A stretch of 64,000 bases of DNA from Pegoplata infirma (GCA_963921195.1 OY992540.1:133598694-133662693), one strand, 5' to 3'; positions 22,431-33,866 are shown, counted from the first letter of the stretch. The notes: generated by a model from the sequence alone, not told the origin. Made by a program: numbers and translations.

Positions 22431-22817
22431 CTCTATAAAAACGTTTCTAATTAGTTGACAACCACTGTAGATCCCCGACAATAAATAATAATAAACGATT
22501 TAAACACGATCTAGCGGTTGCCGTCTGTCTTTTAAAAACTGAATAACTTTCGTAAGACAAATTGGTTCTTCTGAAGATTGGCACAGATAATTGTCATTAG
22601 ACCGATTTCACTTGACCAAGAAGTGAAATCGGTCTAGGGGCTAAAAAGTTTCGAACCAAATTGTGAGTTTAAAATTGGTTTCATCTTGTTATTACGTTTG
22701 ATTTTCTTTTTTTTTAAATGCAGGGTACATAAGAATCGATACTGCCGAATATAACACAATCATTTGTTAACTTGTATTTTTTGTGCAAATGTCAGTTAAC
22801 AGAAACGTAAGTAAAAA
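22431..22817. repeat. Degenerate HINE-like remnant
   Basis: Contains CGATCTAGCGGTTGCCGTCTGTC (about 22506-22530), a faint GTCY tract, and ATACTGCCGAATATAACAC near 22738-22757, which echoes the GCCGAAT stem of the HINE family. An inverted word (AGACCGATTTCACTTGACCAAGAAGTGAAATCGGTCT, 22599-22635) can form a hairpin with an arm of about 15 bp. Confidence 0.5.
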
Positions 22818-22881
22818 CAAGTAGAAAAGTTAAATTCGACTAGGTCGGATCTATGAATACCCCCCGGGTAAAAATGAAATA

Positions 22882-23038
22882 TATATGATCATATATGAAG
22901 ATATATGGATCATATATGGATTTATATAACCATATATTATCATATATGCCTCCATATATGAACATATATGGAGGCATATATGATAATATATGGTTATATA
23001 AATCCATATATGATCCATATATCTTCATATATGATCAT
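22882..23038. repeat. Near-perfect 157-bp palindrome of ATATATG words
   Basis: Two arms of about 77 nt meet around AA at about 22960 (CCTCCATATATG-AA-CATATATGGAGG). The words GATATATGGATCATATATGG and GGTTATATAAATCCATATAT recur inverted. The outer TGATCAT is also the TSD of the nested hAT. Confidence 0.85.
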
Positions 23039-23656
23039 TAGGGTGCGCCAAAAATGTCAACTTTCGATTTTATACCGTCACTCCCCCTAGAAATATTCGT
23101 TTTGGTATCAAAATACACTATGCAAAAAATTATGGCGATCGCTTGAGGGGAAAGGGTGCCTCAAACGCCTTGAAAATGGAGAAATATGTCAAATTTGACC
23201 ATTAGATAAAAAAAAAAATTTTTTTTTTGTTGTGATTCAATTTCGCCAAAAAAAAATTTTTTGTATTAGGTTTAATAAGAACAACTTACAAAAAAAATAT
23301 AAGCTCTCCACTACATCGCTTACCCATTTTAACTTGCGATACAAAAAAGGGCAGTTATTTTTAGGGGTACCCAAAAGTAACATTTTTACATTTTTGAAAA
23401 TTTTATTAAAAAAAAATTTTAAAAATTAAAATCGCTCTCCACCAGTTTTTTATATATACTATAAAGATAAAAAATGTGAAATATTATAAATATCCGTTCG
23501 GCAGTTTTTCTTTTATAGCGACTTGAAGTTAGCGGATTTCAAGGAAAATTGATTTTTTGCTGTATTTTCTCTAATTTTGAACTTATTATTATGTTTTAAA
23601 CAAAATTGACGAAATTGACTTTGCAACTGATTTAATTGGATCATAAATTTTAGTAA

Positions 23657-24768
23657 CCCGGGTGAAAATGACCATGTATGTTCATACATGCTCATACATG
23701 ATTCCATGTATGATAGTATATGAACAATATATGGAAATGTATGTCATATATGGGAGCATATATGAACATACACAAGTAATGTAATATTCCATATATGTAA
23801 ATGTATGCAACTACGTGTAGATAGATATGTCATACTCCTTCATATATGCTATGCATCTGCATATCATACATGTCTTAAAAATATTTTTTTTAAAGGTTGG
23901 GTTCGGCAGAACTTTACAAAATTGGACGAAGTTCATGTATGGTTTCAGTCTGAAAAAACCGTTCGGTTGGACAATAATGATTATACATCATCAAGATTGA
24001 TTATAATTTTTGTATTCTATAGGCGAATATGAACGGCACTAACGTAAACAACCAAATTTAGAAGAAAATTCGAACACTCTGACGGTATTACTGTCAGAGC
24101 TGCAAAGGATTTCATCCCTTAATAAGATTTGGTGTTCTGAATTAAACTTTAATGATTGCATTCCCCAATCACAATTTATCGAATGAATTTACATTTGATT
24201 TTAAAATATAGAATGAATTCGGTTTCTTTTTCATTCGACTTTGAAATTGAATGCGTAAGTTTTTATAAATTCGATTTTTAAAAGTCTCATGAATAATAAA
24301 TAAATGAAATAAAGAATGCATTCAGTTTTTAAAATTCTTATAAACAAGAATTCGATTTAATGGTAAAAATCGAATCCATTCCCAGAAATATTGATATTTA
24401 AAGATAATTGTATTCAGTGACTATAAAAATCGAATGTATTTTATTTGTGAATTCATTCAAAAAGTGGTTAATTCTTCGAAGCTTTGATTAGCCTAAAGTA
24501 GCATAAAGTCCAAAGTATATTTTTTAAATATTCGTTAGTTTTTATTAAAAAATCAGTGTCATAAATTAGTACAAATTATTTATATTTGAAAAAATTTCAA
24601 TTAATAGACGTTTTATGGAAAAAAATACAAAAAAAAAATTTACATACAAATTCATGTATGACAATGTATGATCATTAATGTACATGTACCCTCAAATTAC
24701 GGATATGCACTTGTATGGACATCCATATATGCATCATATATGAACATACATGGTCATTTTCACCCGGG
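23657..24768. mobile_element. CCCGGGTGAAAATG-terminal palindromic element (AA TSD)
   Basis: Inverted ends CCCGGGTGAAAATGACCATG / CATGGTCATTTTCACCCGGG with AA on both sides (23655-23656 and 24769-24770). The opposite arm of the surrounding hAT (TTTTAGTTAGTTAGTAATTT, inverse of about 25580-25610) is close to the expected empty site. Subterminal zones are full of CATACATG/CATATATG words. The middle (23890-24640) is unrelated AT-rich DNA with AATTCGA/TCGAATT words. Confidence 0.82.
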
Positions 24769-25094
24769 AAGTAAATAATTTTTGCAGGACAGCATTAACC
24801 CTTGTAAACCCGGGTCGAAGATGACCCACAGGGCAAATATTTCCCATTGTATGCCGGCTTTTATATTTTTAATAAATATAATAAAATTAATCTGTAAAAA
24901 TAAATGTTTTAGTCTAAGTTTATTTAAATCTACATGTGAAAAAACAATGTTTTTAAATTATACCGCATTTTTTATATACGGTGGGTGACAATACAATGAA
25001 ACTTTTCTAAAGTAGATCCAATTTGTTAAAAAAAAATCAAACGTTATTATTTTAAAGTTAGTATTATTTGTAAAAATGTTATTAATGTAATTTA

Positions 25095-25355
25095 TAAAGC
25101 TTTAATTTAAGTTGAATAGCGTGCAGATTGAGCAAATATTAAATGAAATACGCGTGTCGCGCTGGGAAATGAAATTATTTATACACATTTTTTTTTAGAA
25201 AATTATTTAAGAATATTTTGAAGTCGATTTTTTCTAAATTCAAAGAAAAAAAAAGAAAAAATTGTCCATTAGCTTTTCTTTAGTCATCAACTAATTTTTT
25301 CAAAAACCCAAACAAAAAATTAAATTTAAATTTAAAGTAGAAGAAATCATGAATT
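25095..25355. repeat. Foldback family L fragment (copy 3)
   Basis: AAAGCTTTAATTTAAGTTGA, GCGTGCAGATTGAGC, GGGAAATGAAATTATTTATA and CCCAAACAAAAAATTAAA match the left arm of family L. The right arm is absent. Confidence 0.65.
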
Positions 25356-27566
25356 CTTAATGTGTTTGATACAATCAAAAAATATTTCATCATATTTATG
25401 AAAAGCTTCATTAAATATACAAAAACTTCATAAAAAGGGTTAAATTCTTTAAGTGCATACACGATGAATAGCTAAAACTATTTCCATTTACTAATTTCAT
25501 GATAAAAAAAAAAATAGCTTAAAGAATAATATTTCCAAAGTGGGACATAATTGACCCGGGTTTACATGGGTTAAAACTAAACTGTAAAAATTACTAACTA
25601 ACTAAAATTTATGATCCAATTTAATTACTTTCAAAGCCAATATCGTCAATTTCGTTTAAAACGTAGTAATAAGTTCAAAATTAAAAAAAATACAGCAAAA
25701 AATCAATTTTGCTTGAAATCCGCTAACTTCAAGTCGCTATAAAAGAAAAACTGCCGAACGGATATTTATAATATTTCACATTTTATATCTTTATAATATA
25801 TATAAAAAACTGGTGGAGAGCGATTTTAATTTTTAAAATTATTTTTTAATAAAATTTTCAAAAATGTAAAAATGTTACTTTTGGGTACCCCTAAAAATAA
25901 CTGCCCTTTTTTGTATCGCAAGTTAAAATGGGTAAGCGATGTAGTGGAGAGCTTATATTTTTTTTGTAAGTAGTTCTTATTAAACCTAATACAAAAATTT
26001 TTTTTTTGACGAAATTGAATAACAACAAAAAAAAATTTTTTTTTTTATCTAATGGTCAAATTTGACATATTTCTCCATTTTCAAGACGTTTGAGGCACCC
26101 TTTCCCCTCAAGCGATCGCCATAACTTTTTGCGTAGTGTATTTTGATATAAAAACGAATATTTTTGGGGGGAGTGCCGATCTCTAGCATAATTTTTTTTT
26201 TACCCATACAACTTTGGCGCACCCTAATGATCATATATATATAATTTTTACCCGGGCCTCTACAATGCAATTTTTAAGTTCTGGAAAATTTTTCTAACAT
26301 GAATAAAACTAACTATTTTGATAAGAAATATTTTATTTTGCGTAAAAGCTTTTTTACTCAATTTTGTAAAAAAAAAAACAAATTTTTTTTGAGTGTACAA
26401 TTTTTTTTAGTGTCAATTTATTTTTGAGTGTAGGTTTTTTTAGTGTACAAATATTTTTGAGTTACAAAAAATACGTTGTAAAATATTTTTGTGACTTACC
26501 AATGTTTTTAAAACTTGTTTAACAGTTTTTTCAACACGTGAATTAAAGGTGAAACCAATCTTAAATTCACGGTTTTGTTAATAACTTTTTAACCATTGTT
26601 TCCGATTTTGCTGAAATGCAACACCAACCAGACCAGAGGAACGACAATATATATATGCTTAGCTTAGAACTGTCTTTCGAAAGTAAGCGTGTGTTTTATA
26701 TCGTAAATTCGCGAAAAAAAACTTTCCGAAATTCACTATTTTGCTTTTGAACCACTGGATCGATTAACTGCAATACCAACCTGACCAGATAAATGACCAA
26801 TATATATTTGGCAGCCTCCGTAAAATCTTTCAAAAGTTTTCAACAGACAGACAGTCGGACGGACATCGCTAGATCGTCTCTAAATCGATCGAGGCTCATG
26901 AATATATATAATTTATGGAATCCTAGACTAATATTTCGTGGAGTTACAAACGGAATGACAAACTTATATATACCCTCTATTACTAGAGTGGAGGGTATAA
27001 AAATTAAGGATGATACACTAAAAAAAAACTGTAATGTTAGCAAAAAAAGCTTGTAAACCAACAAGAAAATTTGCTGATTTTGAACCCACAATTTTTTTGG
27101 TAAAGTTAGCAAAAATGTTTTGCCAAAAATCAGTTAACTGAAATTTTTTTATTTCAACTTAGTTCATACACATTTGAGGACCCCATTGGGTTCGGACCCG
27201 ATAGGTCCAGACCCCGATGGGCCTAGACCTAGTTGGGTTCCTTAAAAATCGCCATAGTTTTTGATCAAAAATTTGTGTCCGTTTCGCTCTACCTTGCTTA
27301 GTTTTTGAGATATGTGATTTTAGGGGACCACCGGGGTTTTGAGAATTACAAAACTCGATAACTTCAAAAATATTACTCGGAGAGCTTTTGATTATTTTGC
27401 GGTCTTGTCCTACGCATTGAGAGCTACAAAAATGCTTTTGAACTTTTTGTTGTGTCGGCAATATTTGCCGAGATATGAGCATTTTAAAATTTTCGGATTC
27501 AAAGTTTTTGGATCCAAAGTTAGGACCCATTAGAGTCCACACATGTGAAGAGGACCGGCAGTACTA

Positions 27567-28878
27567 AGGAGTGAGATCATAAAAATGTTAACACACATAA
27601 AGTTAAATAAAAAACAGACTACTGAATTTTAAGACTTCAAACCAAATTTTTACTAAATAAAATTTAATACAAAATCATAACAAAAAAACCGCATGGAACT
27701 CTAACCACTACGAACAAAGTTATCCACTTTTTCCGGAAACCCTCCCATTAAGGCTTTTATGGTAGTTTCTGTCACCTTTTTAGAGCAGGTGGTCCATCTA
27801 CGTTTGAAATCTTGCATGTCCTGGGAGACCTTTTTTGTGCCCTTTAATTCTTTTTTAACAAGAGCCCAATATCTCTCCACTGGCCTGAGCTCCGGGCAGT
27901 TTGGTGGATTTGCCTCTCTTGGTACAAAAACCACATTATTATCATTATACCACTCCAGCGCTTTCTTGCTGTAGTGACAAGATGCTAAATCGGGCCAAAA
28001 GTAAGTGGATACATTGTGCTGACTCAAGAACGGAAGAAGTCTCTTCTGCAAACACTCCTTGATATAAATTTCGCTGTTTATAGAGATGTCACAAATGACC
28101 AGATGTCACAAATGACTGGCTTCTTTGGCCGCAGCTACATATGGCTTGCCATACTAGGAATTTTTTGGGGAATTTCGTTTGCTTTTTTGACCGAAATTTT
28201 TCCGCAACATTTCCTCGAACATCGGAAACATAAAATTCTTGACCAGGGAGCTGCGCAAAATCAGCCAGGACATAAGTTTCGTCGTCCATTACACAACAGT
28301 TGTATTTTTTTATAAAATTTGATTTCAATTTTCTAGCTCTGGTTTTGGCCTCCAAATTTTTAAAAGCGTTTCTATCGGGAACTTTTTGAACTTTGTAGGA
28401 CTTTAGTCCCGCCTTACGTTTCACTTTACGTACAAAAAAGTCTGAGCATTGGGCTAACCGAGCTGTTTTTCTGCCAGATGTGTTAGGAGCTCTCTTAAGG
28501 ATGCTTTTAACTTTATATGCCTTACCAATGTTACGATAACCAGTCGTTGTTCCTGTTCCCGGCTTCCTTTCAATTGTTAGGTGTTCCAGATACCTTTTTA
28601 CCACTTTTGAAACTGTTTGGCGGCATACATTAGTTTCTTTGGCAATTTTTTTGTATGTCCATGTTTGGTTTTGTTGAAAATATTTAATTATTTTTGAACG
28701 CACTTTTCTTTCATCGTCCATTGTGTAAAAAATTGCAAATTAAAACTCATGATGTAAATTAATTTATTAACTGACATATTTTTAAAATGTAAACTGCCGA
28801 AAAAAAAAAAAAATTTGGAAGCTTTACACCAAAGTTGTAGGCAAAAATGTGTGTTAACATTTTTATGATCTCACTCCT
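27567..28878 (-). mobile_element. ITmD37E-type mariner transposon, copy 2
   Basis: Same inverted termini as copy 1, flanked by TA (27565-27566 and 28879-28880), 1312 bp. Inserted in the element at 27016-29211. The length difference from copy 1 is explained mainly by the 13-bp net insertion in the transposase frame. Confidence 0.93.
27701..28721 (-). pseudogene. DD37E-type mariner transposase, frameshifted (copy 2)
   Basis: Starts at ATG 28721 (MDDERKVRSKI) with the same helix-turn-helix, MDDET, PDLASCH and PVERYW landmarks as copy 1. Around 28085-28115 the word GTCATTTGTGACATCT is tandemly duplicated with loss of two G, a net gain of 13 bp that shifts the frame after FVTSG. The downstream part (KRLLPFLSQHN to FVRSG) is open in the new frame to TAG at 27701. 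The two codons that are stops in copy 1 are intact here. The frame length of 1021 bp equals 1008 plus 13, which confirms the reading. Confidence 0.92.
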
Positions 28879-29221
28879 TATGTAGAGCCCGAGAACCAAA
28901 AATGGCCTCCATTTTGCTCTATCTGGCTTAGTTTCCGAGACAGCGCCATTTTAAGTTTTCTGAAAATAAAAAAAAAATTTACCATTTATTTTTGCTAATA
29001 TTAGCAAAAAAGCTTGTAAAAATTTGGTCAACTCAATTTTTAATTTAGCAAAAAAAATTAGTTCAAATTTTGTTTAAAATTGCTAATGCGCTAAATGAAG
29101 TTTACAAGATATTTTTGCTAACATGCTAATCTCAACTAATTTTGCTAAAAGTTAGCTAACAAGCATTAGCAAAAAAAAAATAGTAAATCTACTAATGTAT
29201 TATATTGGGTGTAGAATCGAT

Positions 29222-29345
29222 CACAGATCAATAATATAAAAACTTTATGCGGTCCTGTTATTTCGATTAGTTACAAACGGAATGACAAACTTATATATGC
29301 CCTCTATTACTAACAATAAGTGAAGCGTATAAAAACAGAATTTAT
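29222..29345 (+). repeat. HINE remnant (3' part)
   Basis: ATCGATCACAGATCAATAAT, TACAAACGGAATGACAAACT and TATATGCCCTCTATTACTAA are the family 3' words. It ends in a degraded GCGTATAAAAA. The 5' part was displaced by the insertion at 27016-29211. Confidence 0.55.
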
Positions 29346-29646
29346 TGAAGAGTTAAAAATGTTTTCCAGGGAGCATTTTGCTCACTCGCCCTAAATTTTC
29401 TTTTGACACGTGCATCTCTAATTATGTTAATCTTAATGTGAATTTATGCGTAAACGAATGTAAAGATTTTAAGAAAATGTAGGAATTTCCTCAACAGAAT
29501 AAATTAAAATGACTTAAGAAAAATAAGAAACAAATAAGTTATAAATAATTTGTTTATTTTGTTATTTATGAGATGGAGTTTTTTCTTGGAAAAAACTTAT
29601 CTGAAAAATCTGGAATAATCAGAAATGAATCTTGAAAAAAATATAA

Positions 29647-30673
29647 CAAGTAGAAAAGTTAAATTCGACTTTGCCGAATCTATGAATACCCTCCACAATG
29701 CATTTTTTTTAAAGGATAGTACATTTTTTAACGTGAAAAAATTAACAATTTTGATTAGAATTATTTTATTTGGAGTAAAAACTCTTTTTTTGTCATTTAA
29801 AAAAAAAAAAAAAAAAAAAATTACTAATTTTTTTTTTTGAGTGTAAAATTTTTTTCGAGTGTAATGTTTTTTTACTGTGAAAATATTTCTGAGTGAATGC
29901 ACGTACGTATGTACACAAAATATTGTCATTTTTGTAAAAAAAAAAACTAAATTTTTTTTGTGTAAATTTTTTTGAGTGTAAAATTTTTTTTGAGTGTAAA
30001 ATTTTTTTGAGTGTAAAAGTTTTTTCGAGTGTAATTTTTAAGTTACCAATGCTATTAAAACTAAACAAGTTTAAAAAGCATTGCTTTAAAATTAACCAAG
30101 TTTAAAAAGCATTGTTTAGTTACCACCAATGCTTTTAAAACTTTTTAAAACACGTGGCATTTTAGATGAAACTAATCTGAAATTCGGGGTTTTGCTTATA
30201 ACTTTTGAACCACTGGACCGATTGAGCTGAAATTTAATACCAAACAGACCCGTGGAACGGCAAAGATTTATGCCAAGCTTCAGTAGTCTCAATATTGTCT
30301 CTCGAAAGTTATCGTGTTTTTTATCTCGTAAATTCGAAAAACATCCTTGACGAAATTTACTCTTTTGCTCATAACTTTTGAACCACTGAACCGATTTGGC
30401 TGGATTGCAATACCAACCTGACCAGGTAAATGACAAACATATATGCCAAACTTCAGTAGCCTCTGTAAAGTCTTTCAAAAGTTAGCGTGTTTTCTACGGA
30501 CAGACAGACAGACAGACGGACGGACGGACGGACGGACATCGCTAGATCGACTTAAAATCGATCGAGGATCATAAATATATATACTTTATGGGGTCCTAGA
30601 CCAATATTTCGAGGTGTTACAAACGGAATGACAAACTTATATATACCCTCTATCACTAGAGTGGAGGGTATAA
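29647..30673 (+). mobile_element. HINE/mini-me-like repeat, complete
   Basis: CAAGTAGAAAAGTTAAATTC at 29647 to GAGTGGAGGGTATAA ending 30673. Order: GCCGAATC stem, GAGTGTAAAATTTTTT A/T-rich block, TTGAACCACTGGACCGAT blocks, a (GACAGACAGACGGACG)n tract at 30497-30537, ATCGCTAGATCGA, TATACTTTATGGGGTCCTAG, TACAAACGGAATGACAAACT. GTCY tracts, a 3' stem (CTCTATCACTAGAGTG) and lack of coding capacity fit the Helentron-associated mini-me/DINE-1 class known in Diptera. Confidence 0.75.
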
Positions 30674-31555
30674 AAAGGGTATTCACAATGTTTTTTCGTG
30701 TGTAAATATTTATAATTGTAAAAAAATTTATTCTAAAAAAATAATCACACGGTCCCATTTGTTTTGTTTGTTTAACAAAAGTGCAAAAAAACTCGAAAAA
30801 ATTGCTTTTGGGGTTACCAAAGAAAAAAAGGTACTTTATCATAGTTTTAATTAGTAAAAAAAAAATAATGACCTCGAGCTAGAATAAACCTACTCAAACT
30901 ATAATATTTTAAAGGTCAAATAAAACAATTTTTATCAGAATTATTTGTATTCACTTTTGTTATTTCATTTGTTTATCTTCAACAAAGAATTCTTTTTTGT
31001 ATATCGTCGAACTATATTCAATAAATGCCATCTCTAAAAAGCTTACTTTTCAGGAGAGCTAAAAAACTAGTTATTTCGCAAGTTTTTGTAAAAATAAACA
31101 ATGTACCTTCCATAAGATGGTTAAAATATTCTAAATAATGTTTACCTATGCCAAAAATTTCATATTTTTCACTTGTTTGCGTATTTTTCAGAGATGGCAT
31201 TTATTACTATGTTGAAAAACAAATATTTTTTTAGAGTTGGCATATTTTGTCGGAAAATAAAAATGTATTTTTTTTTTTGAAAATTTAAAATTTGTTTTTA
31301 TTTTTTTTTTGGATTTTGTTTTCCTTAGTACGGTAATTGCAAAAACTAAAAAAAAAACAAAAATCTTTGCATATTTTTAAAAGTTACTAGCTCCAAAAGC
31401 CTTTTAATCTCGGGGTGGTCAACTTTGGCACTCTGTAACTCACGTTGTATTGTAATAGTGTCACTCCAAACTAGCTATTTTGAAGGCTTATATCATTGAC
31501 TTTATTCGCCCCACCCAAAATGTTTCAATCTGATAAATAGTTTGAAAGTTACATA
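30674..31555. other. AT-rich gap with a small MITE
   Basis: No gene. Contains the MITE at 31020-31205 and a dispersed-repeat piece at 30845-30905 shared with 9165-9225. GTTGGCAT words recur here and to 32580. Confidence 0.4.
31020..31205. mobile_element. 186-bp MITE with AATAAATGCCATCTCT ends
   Basis: AATAAATGCCATCTCTAAAAA at the left is mirrored by TTTTTCAGAGATGGCATTTATT at the right, an inverted repeat of about 20 bp with one mismatch. The target duplication cannot be separated from the repeat. Confidence 0.65.
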
Positions 31556-32211
31556 TGGGACATTCCATGTCAAATCGGACACTTTGGAATTTTTTTTTTT
31601 TAGATTTTCCCAATTTGTTTACAGTTTTTAGTACCCTTCGAAAACTCCTTCGTGGTAAATTTTCAGATTTTTTTTATGACCCGTTCAAAAGATATCGAAT
31701 TTTTAAAAATTGGTAGTTTGTTCCTTTACTCAAACTTCTTTTCCTCATAACTTCTTCAATAAAGGTCCAAATTTCAAATTTTTTTTCCAAAATTTTTGTT
31801 TTTTTACGTTCTTTTTAAAAAAAAATCCCACAAAAAATTCTTAAAAGCGCTCTTGTTTGCGATTTTTAAGTTTTAAAATTTAAATCTCATTTTTACCGAT
31901 TCTACAAATTTTTTGCTCAGGAAGATCGTGGGATAACGATTATTACTATTTTTTTAAAATTTTTTGAAAATTTTTTTTTTGTAATTTTCCAATCTTAAAA
32001 TCATTTCTACTGCTCGAATGGTGCGTCATAGAGGGGTCCTTAATAAGACCGACCCCCATTAATTTTTTCGTCTTAACGTTTCTTTGGAACAAACTAATAC
32101 CCTATCTCCAATTTCTAAGGGGGCTCCCACACAAAACGACATTTTTAAAAATTTGCTCCAACCGCACTAAAAAAATTTTTCAAAGTGTCCGATTTGACAT
32201 GGAATGCCCCA
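31556..32211. mobile_element. Family F element, compact copy 3 (TA TSD)
   Basis: Ends TGGGACATTCCATGTCAAAT / ATTTGACATGGAATGCCCCA with TA at 31554-31555 and 32212-32213. 656 bp without nested insertions, so it is the reference for the family. It contains one ACCCCCATTAATTT...CTAAGGGGGCTCCC module. No transposase. Confidence 0.85.
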
Positions 32212-32213
32212 TA

Positions 32214-33397
32214 TACATACATAAGCATTTTTTTGTGCAAACACTATTTACCGATATTGTCAAAATGGCAATATCTCGAAAACTAGTCATTAGATATCAA
32301 AATATTTATCAGATTTGTGTTCAGCATGGCAATTTCAATAAGATATGTGGTCTAATTTTTTAAAAAAAAAATTTGAAAAATTTTTGGAAATTTACAATGG
32401 GAGTTGGCATTTATTTTCACCAAAAAATATGTACTTTGAGTTAGCAGAATAACAAAAATGGATGTAAAACGACAACAAATTATTTTTTTGCTCTGAAATT
32501 TATATCATCACAGATGGGTATTGCATAGGGGAGCTATTAGCCATCGGAAACTCATTTCGGTCAAATTTGAGTTGGCATATTTTGAATATAGGTTCACGAT
32601 ATAAAATTTACTTTTTCCATTTTCATTTTTATTATGTTGAGATTTTCAAATATTTATTTTATTTTACCATTTAATCTGGCCACAGACTAAGGTAACAATT
32701 TACTTGACTAAAATTTTTCTGTAAACAAAATGCACCATTTAATAAAAATATATATATATTTTTTATTTTTATCAATGTTGGCCTACAAGGAAAATATGTG
32801 GGAAACTAATGGAAAACACAATGATTCATGGACTAAATTCTAACACATATAAAAAAACAACTGAAGATACAAATATACATAAAGGCTCAGTTTACTACTA
32901 TACTATAATCTTTTGTAGGTTGTTGATTTCAAGTGTTGCCGTAAAATGTTATAAAAAATTTTGTAAAAAAAAATAATAAAAAAAATATAAAATCAATAAA
33001 AGTAGTACATTTAAATATAAGACATTCCACTTTAAAAGTCCAATAGTGGAAATGATGTTGACTGCAGCTCTGATCTAGGGTTAGGAATAATAACACATTG
33101 CAATAACCCAAATCGGAGTGGGATTAAACCAAAATCAAATGAAAGTTGACGTTTTCCATTACAAACCCTCAAGGTTTTTTTATATATTTTTTTTAATTAA
33201 GTGCGATTTTTATTATTATACCCTCATTTTATAATTTTAAGTACTTTAAAAATTTATAAGTGGCGTATACTTAATATTGTCATTGCCTTTAAGTAACAAT
33301 CATACGCAACGGTGCACAATCATTTGCATAATTCGGTCGCTTAGCAAGTACTGTAACGATTGCAGCAAAATTCATACCGGTTATAGCTAAAGTGCGT
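32214..33397. other. AT-rich gap
   Basis: No recognised gene or termini. Frames of up to 60-odd codons are F/K-rich and unconvincing. Confidence 0.35.
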
Positions 33398-33556
33398 ATG
33401 ATACTTGCTTGTTTCAAGTTACTTGTTGCTGCATTTATTAGGGTTTTTCTATAAAAATTTCGATAACTTAAACCAAAAATTTTGAATTTATCGAAATTCC
33501 CATAGAAAAACCCTAATAAATGCAGCAACAAGTAACTTGAAACAAGCAAGTATCAT
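33398..33556. repeat. Hairpin-forming inverted repeat, arms about 70 bp
   Basis: ATGATACTTGCTTGTTTCAA...TTTCGATAA on the left is almost exactly complementary to the right-hand arm (TTATCGAAATTCCC...CAAGCAAGTATCAT), with a loop of about 25-30 nt. Only a few mismatches are seen, so the hairpin is young or maintained. Confidence 0.8.
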
Positions 33557-33587
33557 AAAGGCATAACGTAATTTTGAGCTTAAGTTC

Positions 33588-33866
33588 CCTGTTGGCAAAA
33601 TAAAAGCACACCTGACATACTGCTGACTCTCCCTTTATGAAATCGCTGACATCTTCATACAATTTTTCAAAATGTCATCAATGACATGTCAGCAGTTGGT
33701 CAGCAGTGTCCACCAGTATCGGTGGCCACTAACCATTCGTTTAAACAACCGCTGAACAACTGCTGACATGTCATTGATGACATTTTGGAAAATTGTATGA
33801 AGATGTCAGCAATTTTATAAAGGGAGAGTCAGCAGTATGTCAGGTGTGTTTTTTTTGCCGACTGGG
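33588..33866. mobile_element. 279-bp hairpin MITE (CCC...GGG ends, possible TT TSD)
   Basis: CCCTGTTGGCAAAA at 33588 mirrors TTTTGCCGACTGGG ending 33866. Arms continue inward for about 110 bp (CACACCTGACATACTGCTGA..., AATGACATGTCAGCAG). TT lies on both sides. The CCC start, AAAA and 2-bp flank resemble the CCC-terminal class at 9274, 22863, 23657 and 62355. Confidence 0.7.

Larger units (their letters stand above)
23039..26226. mobile_element. Long-arm hAT element (TAGGGTGCGCC ends, 8-bp TSD ATGATCAT)
   Basis: Terminal TAGGGTGCGCCAAA/TTTGGCGCACCCTA with perfect ATGATCAT duplications at 23031-23038 and 26227-26234. The inverted arms run inward for about 620 bp and share the landmarks GGCGATCGCTTGAGGGGAAA, GTAACATTTTTACATTTTTG, GGTGGAGAGCG-type words and GAACGGATATTTATAATATT. 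The left and right arms differ by scattered substitutions. The centre is filled by the element at 23657-24768 and a family L fragment. No transposase. Confidence 0.88.
22863..26256. mobile_element. CCCGGGTAAAAATG-terminal palindromic element (CC TSD), split by a hAT
   Basis: Inverted termini CCCGGGTAAAAATGAAATAT / ATATAATTTTTACCCGGG. The HINE context (GAATACCC|CCTCTAC against the standard GAATACCCTCCAC) indicates a 2-bp CC duplication. Apart from the nested hAT (23039-26226) it is only about 200 bp, nearly all a self-complementary TATATGATCATATATG-type sequence. Same family as 23657-24768 and related to 9274-9794. Confidence 0.8.
22818..27000 (+). mobile_element. HINE/mini-me-like repeat split by a 3.4-kb nested stack
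   Basis: Starts CAAGTAGAAAAGTTAAATTC at 22818 and resumes at 26257 (CCTCTACAATGCAATTTTTA). It continues through GACCAGATAAATGACC, a short GTCY tract (about 26847-26868), GACATCGCTAGATCG and TACAAACGGAATGACAAACT, to GAGTGGAGGGTATAA at 27000. All of these words recur in order in the copy at 29647-30673. The interruption is the CCCGGG element at 22863-26256. Confidence 0.8.
27016..29211. mobile_element. CACTAAAAAA-terminal element (TA TSD) with nested DD37E transposon
   Basis: CACTAAAAAAAAACTGTAAT at 27016 and ...TATTATATTGGGTG ending 29211, flanked by TA (27014-27015 and 29212-29213). The interior shares the GCTCTACCTTGCTTAGTTTT and GCAATATTTGCCGAGATATG blocks with the element at 11505-12692, so they are the same family at low identity. 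It has many TTAGCAAAAA words. The mariner copy at 27567-28878 sits inside. Confidence 0.75.

Noticed and set aside
29597..30068. Frames rich in SKKILHSKK in HINE copies
   Set aside because: They are translations of the A/T-rich GAGTGTAAAATTTTTT tandem block.
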